From: Sphingomonadaceae bacterium | GTDB taxonomy: Bacteria > Pseudomonadota > Alphaproteobacteria > Sphingomonadales > Sphingomonadaceae | NCBI GenBank assembly: GCA_024236195.1 | Contig: JACKKZ010000002.1 | Coordinates: 186,001 to 250,000, forward strand | Direction of reading: 5' to 3' | DNA length: 64,000 nucleotides | Shown: one piece after another, positions 57,746 through 64,000 of the stretch | Numbering within the stretch: position 1 is the stretch's first letter | Layout: each line of letters starts with the position of its first letter | The notes under the pieces: model-generated | The model's input: only the letters and a program-made list of their open reading frames with translations | Told to the model about the DNA's origin: nothing | The model's database searches: none | Program-made: the position numbers and the translations under genes

Positions 57746-60262
57746 ATGAGCGAAACTCCCGAAAAGCAGCAGAATACCAACGGCTATGGCGCAGATTCGA
57801 TCAAGGTCCTCAAGGGCCTCGATGCAGTGCGCAAGCGGCCCGGCATGTATATTGGTGATACCGACGATGGTAGCGGCCTGCACCACATGGTGTTCGAAGT
57901 CTCCGACAATGCGATTGACGAAGCGCTGGCGGGCCATTGCGACCTGGTGCTGATCGAGCTCAACCCCGATGGCTCCGTCTCGGTGGAAGACAATGGCCGC
58001 GGCATTCCGGTGGACATGCACAAGGAAGAGGGTGTTTCCGCTGCCGAGGTCATCATGACGCAGCTGCACGCGGGCGGGAAATTCGAAAACACCAGTGACG
58101 ATAACGCCTACAAGGTGTCAGGCGGTCTTCACGGCGTCGGCGTGTCCGTGGTCAACGCGCTCAGCGAATGGCTGGAGCTGACGATCTGGCGCGATGGCCG
58201 GGAACACTGGATGCGATTCGAACATGGCGATGCAGTGGAAAGTCTGCGCGTCGTGGGTGATGCCCCCAAGGTGGAGGGCAATTCCGATCCCAATGGCTTC
58301 AAGAAGGGCACCCGCGTGACCTTCAAGGCGTCGGAGGAAACCTTCAAGAACGTCATCGAATATGACTTCGAAAAGCTCGAACACCGCTATCGCGAACTGG
58401 CCTTCCTCAATTCCGGCGTGCGCATCCTGCTGCGCGACAAGCGGCACGAGGATGTGGCCGAACATGACCTGTTTTACGAAGGCGGCATTGCGGCCTTCGT
58501 GCAATGGCTGGATCGCAACAAGCAGGCACTGGTTCCCGATCCGATTTCCGTATCAGCGGAAAAGGACGGAATCGGGATCGATGTCGCGCTGGAATGGAAC
58601 GATTCCTATTACGAGAACGTCTTGTGCTTCACCAACAACATCCCGCAGCGCGACGGTGGCACGCATCTGGCCGCCTTCCGCGCCGCGCTGACCCGGTCGC
58701 TGAACAATTACGCTGATCGCTCGGGCCTGCTGAAAAAGGAAAAGGTTTCGCTTTCGGGCGAGGATATGCGCGAAGGGCTGACCGCGATCGTCTCGGTCAA
58801 GCTGCCCGATCCCAAGTTCAGTTCGCAAACCAAGGACAAGCTGGTTTCTTCCGAGGTGCGTCAGCCGCTGGAAAGCCTGATGAGCGACAAGCTGGGTGAA
58901 TGGCTGGAGGAAAACCCGGCTCATGCCAAGGCGATCATCCAGAAGGTCATCGACGCCGCCGCCGCTCGCGAAGCAGCGCGCAGGGCGCGCGAACTGACGC
59001 GGCGCAAGGGCGCGATGGATATCGCCTCGCTCCCCGGCAAGCTGGCTGATTGCCAGGAACGAGATCCTGCAAAATGCGAACTGTTCCTGGTCGAGGGTGA
59101 CAGCGCGGGCGGATCGGCCAAACAGGGGCGTGACCGGCATTATCAGGCAATCCTGCCACTTAAGGGCAAGATCCTGAACGTGGAGCGCGCCCGGTTTGAC
59201 CGGATCATCTCATCCAAGGAAGTCGGCACGCTGATTCAGGCGATGGGCACCGGCATCCGCGATGAATTCAACATCGAGAAGCTACGCTACCACAAGATCG
59301 TCATCATGACTGACGCTGACGTGGATGGCGCGCATATCCGCACGCTGCTGCTTACCTTCTTCCACCGGCAAATGCCGGAGATCATCCGCAACGGCCATCT
59401 CTACATCGCCCAGCCGCCGCTCTACAAGGTCAACAAGGGCCGCAGCGAGGTTTACCTCAAGGATGCGGCGGCGCTTGACCGCTATCTGGTCGATGCAGGC
59501 CTGCAGGGCCGCGTGCTGGAAAGCGCGGGCGGCGCGCGCGGCGGAGAAGAGCTGCGCGCACTGGTCGATCATGCCTTGCGCATTCGCAGCCTGCTGGGCT
59601 TTGTCGCCCGCAAGCATGACCCGGCGCTGGTTGAACAAATGGCACTGGCCGGGGCGCTCGCCCCTGATCTCTCATCCGACCAGCGCGAAGCGGCGATGAA
59701 GCTTGCCGCAGAGCGCATGCAGATGGGCGATAGCGAAGCCAGATGGAGCGCGCATATGGCCAGCGATGGCAGCGCTGCCTTCGAACGGCTTTGGCGCGGG
59801 GTCACCGATGCGTGGCTGATCGAGCCCTCCTTCATCGCCAGCGCTGAAGCGCGCAAGCTGCATTCGCTCGCTACCGAACAGGCCGAGGTCTATGCCCGCC
59901 CCGCGCTGCTGGTCCGCGCCAGTGCAGCCGAAGCGGTGCAGGATGACAGCGAGGATGGAGCTGATGTGGCGCTGCTTTCCAGCGACAATGCTATCACCCG
60001 CCCGACCCAGCTGCTCGACGCCGTGCTTGCCGCCGGGCGCAAGGGATTGTCGATCCAGCGCTATAAGGGGCTGGGCGAGATGAATGCCGAGCAACTCTGG
60101 GAGACCACGCTCGACCAGGAAAACCGCGCCCTGTTGCAGGTGAAGGTGGAAGATGCCGATGTGACAGACGAAATCTTCACCCGCCTGATGGGCGACGTGG
60201 TCGAACCGCGCCGCGAATTCATTCAGGATAATGCGCTGAACGTGGCCAATCTCGACGTCTGA
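57746..60262 (+). CDS. gyrB: DNA gyrase subunit B
   Basis: ATPase subunit of type II topoisomerase, 838 residues. The GHKL ATPase site has VFEVSDNAIDEALAG, EDNGRGIP and GGLHGVGVSVVNALS. The TOPRIM domain has LVEGDSAGGSAKQGRDR, LPLKGKILNVE and MTDADVDGAHIRTL. The C-terminal region includes an alphaproteobacterial-type insertion before the closing QRYKGLGEMNAEQLWETT. The ATG at 57746 is preferred to an upstream frame that runs back to the terminator. The ParE toxin encoded at 32700 belongs to a family that targets gyrase. Confidence 0.98.
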   Translation: MSETPEKQQNTNGYGADSIKVLKGLDAVRKRPGMYIGDTDDGSGLHHMVFEVSDNAIDEALAGHCDLVLIELNPDGSVSVEDNGRGIPVDMHKEEGVSAAEVIMTQLHAGGKFENTSDDNAYKVSGGLHGVGVSVVNALSEWLELTIWRDGREHWMRFEHGDAVESLRVVGDAPKVEGNSDPNGFKKGTRVTFKASEETFKNVIEYDFEKLEHRYRELAFLNSGVRILLRDKRHEDVAEHDLFYEGGIAAFVQWLDRNKQALVPDPISVSAEKDGIGIDVALEWNDSYYENVLCFTNNIPQRDGGTHLAAFRAALTRSLNNYADRSGLLKKEKVSLSGEDMREGLTAIVSVKLPDPKFSSQTKDKLVSSEVRQPLESLMSDKLGEWLEENPAHAKAIIQKVIDAAAAREAARRARELTRRKGAMDIASLPGKLADCQERDPAKCELFLVEGDSAGGSAKQGRDRHYQAILPLKGKILNVERARFDRIISSKEVGTLIQAMGTGIRDEFNIEKLRYHKIVIMTDADVDGAHIRTLLLTFFHRQMPEIIRNGHLYIAQPPLYKVNKGRSEVYLKDAAALDRYLVDAGLQGRVLESAGGARGGEELRALVDHALRIRSLLGFVARKHDPALVEQMALAGALAPDLSSDQREAAMKLAAERMQMGDSEARWSAHMASDGSAAFERLWRGVTDAWLIEPSFIASAEARKLHSLATEQAEVYARPALLVRASAAEAVQDDSEDGADVALLSSDNAITRPTQLLDAVLAAGRKGLSIQRYKGLGEMNAEQLWETTLDQENRALLQVKVEDADVTDEIFTRLMGDVVEPRREFIQDNALNVANLDV

Positions 60263-60291
60263 TCTGGATCGGCCCGCAAGGGAGACTGCCC

Positions 60292-61389
60292 ATGGACGCC
60301 GAGCAGGAAAAGGAAGGCATCGAAAAGGGCGGCTTCGTGCTGTTCCTTGCGCTGGTCACGCTTGCGCTGCTGGTGGTCATCGCCCCGTTCCTCTCGCCTC
60401 TGCTATGGGCGACGCTGGCGGCGATCATGTTCCAGCCGATGTTCCAGTGGTTCCTCGCCCGCCGTCCGGGTAAGGATAATCAGGCTGCTATCGCGACCCT
60501 GCTGGTGATCTTTTTTGCGGTGATTATCCCGACGTTCCTCGTCGGCAGCGTAGTGGTGGAACAAGCCGCCGGCGTAGTGAAGGCCTTTCGCGAAGGGCAC
60601 TTTGACGTGACCGGATGGGTGGGCGAGATTTACTCCGCCCTGCCTGCAAAGCTGCGGACGGAGTTGGACAGTTCCGGTCTGACAGACCTCACCATGTTGC
60701 AGGAACGGGCGCAGCAATTCCTCAAGGAAAGCGCCGGGCTGATCGCGCAACAGGCGGTGGCGATTGGCGGCAGCGCCTTCGGTTTCGTGCTGGCCTTTGG
60801 CGTGGGGCTCTATGTCACCTATTTCCTGCTGCGCGATGGCACGAAGATTGGCGAAGCCGTGCTGCGCGGCCTGCCGCTCGACCGCCATATTGCTGACCGG
60901 CTGGCAGAGCGCTTCCTCGGCATTGTCCGCGCCACGATCAAGGGATCGGTCGTGGTCGGTATCGTGCAGGGCATACTCGGCGCGCTCACTTTCTGGATCG
61001 TAGGGATGCCTTCCGTAGTCTTGCTGGGCCTGTTGATGGCGGTATTCTCGCTGCTGCCAGCAGTTGGCACCGGGATTGTCTGGGTGCCTGTGGCGGTGTG
61101 GTTGCTGGCGACCGGTTCCGTCTGGGAAGGCGTTGTGGTGATCATTTCCGGCGTAGCGGTAATCGGCATGGCCGACAATGTGCTGCGCCCGATCCTCGTG
61201 GGCCGTGACACCGGCATTCCCGACTGGATCATCCTCGTGACCACGCTGGGCGGGATTGCGACTATGGGCCTGTCCGGCATCGTGCTCGGCCCGGTTGTGG
61301 CCGGGCTGTTCCTCGCCGGCTGGTCAATCCTGCAGGAGCATCACGAAGAGGCTGATCTGGCAGACACAGAAGAGCAGGTACAAGCCTGA
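60292..61389 (+). CDS. AI-2E family transporter (PerM-like)
   Basis: A 365-residue inner-membrane protein with about seven helices. The N-terminal pair reads GFVLFLALVTLALLVVIAPF and TLLVIFFAVIIPTFLVG, a soluble loop follows (residues 90-150), and the C-terminal half has GLPLDRHIADRLAERFLGIVRATIKGS and the family motif ADNVLRPILVGRDTGIPDW. Some members export sodium or signalling molecules; the substrate is not predictable. The start is ATG at 60292, 29 bases after gyrB. Confidence 0.9.
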   Translation: MDAEQEKEGIEKGGFVLFLALVTLALLVVIAPFLSPLLWATLAAIMFQPMFQWFLARRPGKDNQAAIATLLVIFFAVIIPTFLVGSVVVEQAAGVVKAFREGHFDVTGWVGEIYSALPAKLRTELDSSGLTDLTMLQERAQQFLKESAGLIAQQAVAIGGSAFGFVLAFGVGLYVTYFLLRDGTKIGEAVLRGLPLDRHIADRLAERFLGIVRATIKGSVVVGIVQGILGALTFWIVGMPSVVLLGLLMAVFSLLPAVGTGIVWVPVAVWLLATGSVWEGVVVIISGVAVIGMADNVLRPILVGRDTGIPDWIILVTTLGGIATMGLSGIVLGPVVAGLFLAGWSILQEHHEEADLADTEEQVQA

Positions 61390-61405
61390 TTGGTGGTGTA
61401 CAGCT

Positions 61406-61795
61406 ATGATATCCATCGTCTCTCTCGCCTTTGTGCTGCTGGCGGCCGCATGGCTGTTCGGCGTATCCGGACTATGTGCCCTTTCCCCCGCTCGTGCACA
61501 GCAGGGTCTGGCCGCCATGGGCAGCAATCTGACCATCCATGTGGGCGAACATCTCTTGCGGGGGGCAACCGGGGCCGCGCTGGTCCTGCGATCGGCGGAT
61601 ACCAAGACACCTGACCTGTTCTTGCTTGGTGGCTGGTTCATCCTCGGCAGTTCGTTGTTGATTCTCGCCCTCCCGCGGCGCTGGCATCATGCCTATGCAC
61701 AATGGTGGGCAGCGCGCATTCCGTTATGGGCCTATCGGGCGTTCGCACTGCCCACCGCCTGTGCAGCGGGGGCTCTGGCCTATGCCGCAATCTGA
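61406..61795 (+). CDS. Membrane protein of unknown function
   Basis: A 129-residue protein with three or four hydrophobic segments (SIVSLAFVLLAAAWLFGVSG, LRGATGAALVLRS region, LFLLGGWFILGSSLLILAL, and a C-terminal alanine-rich helix). No family recognised. It overlaps the start of the flavoprotein gene by 14 bases, so the two may be translationally coupled. The ATG at 61406 is 16 bases after the transporter stop. Confidence 0.65.
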   Translation: MISIVSLAFVLLAAAWLFGVSGLCALSPARAQQGLAAMGSNLTIHVGEHLLRGATGAALVLRSADTKTPDLFLLGGWFILGSSLLILALPRRWHHAYAQWWAARIPLWAYRAFALPTACAAGALAYAAI

Positions 61796-62960
61796 ACATG
61801 ACGCCATCATCCTGGGCGCGGGTGCGGCTGGCCTGTTCTGCGCTGCTACCGCCGGGCAACGCGGCAAGCGTGTGCTGCTGCTGGAGCGTGCGGAAAAGCC
61901 GGGCAAGAAAATTCTGATTTCCGGCGGCGGGCGCTGCAATTTCACCAATATCGGCGCCGGGCCGGGCAATTACCTCTCCGCCAATCCGCATTTCGCCAAG
62001 TCAGCCCTCGCCCGCTACACGCCGCGCGAATTCCTCGACCTTGTTGAAAAGCACGGCATTGCCTGGCACGAAAAGACGCTGGGCCAGCTGTTCTGCGATG
62101 GCTCTGCGCGGCAAATTGTCGATATGCTGCTGGAAGAATGCGCGGGCGGCGAGGTTGACCTGCGTTGCGGGGAAGAGGTCGAGGCGGTCACCCACGATGG
62201 CAACGCCTTTATCGTGACCACGCAAGAGGGAAGGCACAGCGCAGCAAAACTGGTGATTGCCACGGGCGGGCCCTCGATCCCGAAAATGGGCGCAAGCGAT
62301 TTCGCCTACCGGCTCGCACGGCAATTCGGGCTGAAAGTGGTTGAACCGCGCCCGGCCCTGGTCCCGCTGACCCTGGGCGGGGAGGACCTGCTGTTCCGCG
62401 AATTATCCGGCGTTTCCGCTCCGGTCGATGCCACTGCGGGAAAGGCGACTTTCCACGAAGCGGCGCTGTTCACCCATCGCGGTCTGTCCGGCCCGGCGAT
62501 CCTGCAAGTCTCCAGCTATTGGAAACCGGGTGAGCCAGTGCTGATCGACTTCCTGCCAGGCACCCCGCGCGACTGGTTGCTGGAGGCAAAGCGCAGCAAT
62601 CCGCGCGCCACGCTCAAAGCGCTGCTGCGCGAAAGCCTGTCAGAACGGCTTGCCGCCACGCTGGCAGAACGGCTGGGGCTGGAAGTCGAACTGGGCAATG
62701 CAACAGACAAGGCTTTGCGTAAGGCAGAAGAGCAACTGCGCCGCTGGACCTTCCACCCCAATGGCACGGAAGGTTTCGCCAAGGCCGAGGTGACCGCAGG
62801 CGGGATCAGCACCACCGAACTCTCTTCGCAGACGATGGAAGCAAAAAAGCTCCCCGGCCTGTTCGCGATCGGCGAGGCCGTGGATGTGACCGGCTGGCTG
62901 GGCGGCTATAATTTCCAATGGGCCTGGGCCAGTGGCCATGCCGCCGGGCAAGCGCTTTAG
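61782..62960 (+). CDS. BaiN/HI0933-like NAD(P)/FAD-dependent oxidoreductase
   Basis: A 392-residue flavoprotein of the HI0933 family. The dinucleotide motif is IILGAGAAGLFCAATA, followed by ERAEKPGKKILISGGGRCNFTN, which is diagnostic. The middle domain has ATGGPSIPKMGASDFAY, and the C-terminal GLFAIGEAVDVTGWLGGYNFQWAW closes the FAD site. BaiN-like proteins reduce C=C bonds of bile-acid intermediates in gut bacteria; most family members are uncharacterised. Its stop codon overlaps that of fliS on the other strand. Confidence 0.93.
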   Translation: MPQSEHDAIILGAGAAGLFCAATAGQRGKRVLLLERAEKPGKKILISGGGRCNFTNIGAGPGNYLSANPHFAKSALARYTPREFLDLVEKHGIAWHEKTLGQLFCDGSARQIVDMLLEECAGGEVDLRCGEEVEAVTHDGNAFIVTTQEGRHSAAKLVIATGGPSIPKMGASDFAYRLARQFGLKVVEPRPALVPLTLGGEDLLFRELSGVSAPVDATAGKATFHEAALFTHRGLSGPAILQVSSYWKPGEPVLIDFLPGTPRDWLLEAKRSNPRATLKALLRESLSERLAATLAERLGLEVELGNATDKALRKAEEQLRRWTFHPNGTEGFAKAEVTAGGISTTELSSQTMEAKKLPGLFAIGEAVDVTGWLGGYNFQWAWASGHAAGQAL

Positions 62961-63340
62961 GCACCGTGCTTCAACGAGGCGAAAACCTCGGACAGCTCAG
63001 CGAAATCCGTCCGCACCTGATCCAGCGTAGGCCGGTCAAAGCTCACGACATTATCGAGGATCGCACGCTTGGCATTGGCATACATATTGGTGAGAACATC
63101 GGCGAGCGGCTGGTTGCGATCCACGCCCATTTCCAGCGCGGTCAGCGCCGACAGCGCGCGAGTCAGCCCTCTGCTGCGGGCCGTTGCATCGCCGCGCAGT
63201 TCCGCTGCAATCGCGCTGCCGATCCCCACGGACACCTGCTCACAACACATGGTGACAAGTTGTTCCGGCCGCGCGCTACGAATACGCGCATCCACTTCGC
63301 TGCGACGATAGGCTTCACCCGGATCACTATAGGCGAGCAT
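62957..63340 (-). CDS. fliS: Flagellar export chaperone FliS
   Basis: A 127-residue flagellin chaperone. The helical bundle shows YRRSEVDARIRSARPEQLV, SALTALEMGVDRNQPLADVL with the conserved loop, and YANAKRAILDNVVSFDRP. It keeps flagellin unpolymerised before export. The ATG overlaps the fliD stop as TGATG, the usual fliD-fliS order. The stop of this gene and the BaiN stop share two bases. Confidence 0.92.
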   Translation of the reverse strand: MLAYSDPGEAYRRSEVDARIRSARPEQLVTMCCEQVSVGIGSAIAAELRGDATARSRGLTRALSALTALEMGVDRNQPLADVLTNMYANAKRAILDNVVSFDRPTLDQVRTDFAELSEVFASLKHGA

Positions 63341-64000
63341 CAGCGATTGCTCCCGTTCCAGGCATCTATCTGTTGCTGCAGAAAGGACAGCGTCGCTTGC
63401 GCTGCGCCAATGCGGACATCAGCACGGCTGAAGCGGGTGAGCAATTGCGAGCGGAGCGCTTCCTGCTTCTCCACCAGCTGTGCCGTATCTTCGCTGGCGT
63501 CGCGCGAAAGCCGCTCGTAGCGCGCCAGCGAGCCGGCCAGCGAACCGGGATCACCCGTGCTGGAGGCAGAGCGCGAGATCCGGTCAACGGTCGCATAAAC
63601 GCCGTAAAGCCCGCTGGTGAACATTGCCGCTGCGCCGTCCGGATCGCGTTCCAATGTTGCCTGCAGGCGCGCGCCATCCAGCCGGAAGGTCCCGTCGCGT
63701 TCCGTTGCCAGACCAAGGTCGGACAGGCTGCGTACGCCCGTTTCCGGCGCATTGGGCATGATAATCTCACCCGCAAGGCCGGAGAAGGCGCGCTGCAAGG
63801 CGCGTGCACCACTGTCGCGCGAGAGATCGCCGGTCAGCGGATCGGTGGCCGCCTTGAGCTGCCCGGCCACTTCGTTGAGCGCCGTGACAAGATCCTGCAT
63901 CGCCTCGGAAATGCTGTTCGCCGGATCGGAGAAACTGATCGTGGTCGGCGCGCCGATATTGGTAGCCGTCAGGTTGAGCGAGAGGCCCGGTGCAATTTCC
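63340..64000 (-). CDS. fliD: Flagellar filament cap protein FliD (C-terminal part, 5' end outside window)
   Basis: The frame runs to the right edge without a start, so only about 220 residues are present. The FliD_C pattern is visible: LSLNLTATNIGAPTTISFSD, ISEAMQDLVTALNEVAG, RSLSDLGLATERDGTFRLD, and the coiled-coil tail RLSRDASEDTAQLVEKQEAL ending in ATLSFLQQQIDAW. FliD caps the flagellar filament and directs flagellin polymerisation. An apparent internal start at 63900 is only a methionine within the gene. Confidence 0.93.
   Translation of the reverse strand, partial: EIAPGLSLNLTATNIGAPTTISFSDPANSISEAMQDLVTALNEVAGQLKAATDPLTGDLSRDSGARALQRAFSGLAGEIIMPNAPETGVRSLSDLGLATERDGTFRLDGARLQATLERDPDGAAAMFTSGLYGVYATVDRISRSASSTGDPGSLAGSLARYERLSRDASEDTAQLVEKQEALRSQLLTRFSRADVRIGAAQATLSFLQQQIDAWNGSNR

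Overview
The window looks like a chromosomal segment of a GC-rich, flagellated alphaproteobacterium of the order Sphingomonadales (Erythrobacteraceae / Novosphingobium / Sphingobium type). The reasons are a LigE-type beta-etherase glutathione transferase, the dense catabolic gene content (Rieske oxygenase, meta-cleavage lower-pathway trio, amidohydrolases, short-chain dehydrogenases), the style of the gyrB, guaA, nadB and nrdAB genes, and clustered GANTC (CcrM-type) sites upstream of both ribonucleotide reductase genes. I see no tRNA, rRNA, CRISPR array, insertion sequence or prophage.

Region 1 (1-32640) is an accessory catabolic block. It starts with an SDR cut by the window edge, then an acyl-CoA ligase, an amidohydrolase-fold protein that has lost most metal ligands, a KshA-like Rieske oxygenase, a Tat-exported amidase, a small membrane protein, two large exported formylglycine-type sulfatases, an HSL-type esterase, two tandem Lrp/AsnC regulators and an SDR. 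A flavin reductase with a fused MarR-like sensor domain is divergent from a TauD-type dioxygenase, a COQ4-like protein and a D-aminoacylase-like amidohydrolase; an SDR and an Old Yellow Enzyme follow. Next is a glycoside module (GH3 beta-glucosidase, TetR regulator, small exported protein, GH78 alpha-L-rhamnosidase), then an IclR regulator divergent from a hydratase / acylating aldehyde dehydrogenase / aldolase trio that ends meta-cleavage pathways in pyruvate plus acyl-CoA. A PanE-like reductase and a truncated nitronate monooxygenase close the block. One reading, which is inference, is a pathway for a conjugated (sulfated, amidated or rhamnosylated) steroid, terpenoid or phenolic compound. 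No ring-cleavage dioxygenase is visible in the window.

Region 2 (32700-43530) carries a ParDE toxin-antitoxin pair and an AbiTii-domain protein wedged between the truncated oxidoreductase and the 3' end of nrdB. Then come small membrane proteins, a LigE-type GST, a sulfotransferase-like protein, a lipoprotein, nrdA (interrupted in this sequence by a one-base insertion), an alpha/beta hydrolase and polyphosphate kinase 2. Two copies of a C/G-rich palindromic repeat lie in intergenic gaps here.

Region 3 (43800-64000) is mostly core genome: nadB, an ABC ATPase, two DUF4402 proteins flanking a CHCC zinc-finger protein, tldD, a tandem pair of secreted paralogues, a DUF268 methyltransferase, a membrane hydrolase, an endonuclease III-like protein and YceI. 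A CYP153-like P450 sits behind a perfect 18-bp palindrome, followed by a TetR regulator, guaA, a compact structured transcript with a 27-codon ORF and a strong terminator, gyrB, a PerM-type transporter, a BaiN-type flavoprotein, and fliS with the 3' part of fliD.

The most unusual items are the AbiTii/ParDE islet coupled to nrdB, the structured micro-ORF transcript before gyrB, the P450 palindrome operator, the GANTC clusters at nrdA and nrdB, and the assembly of the sulfatase/KshA-like/COQ4-like catabolic block.
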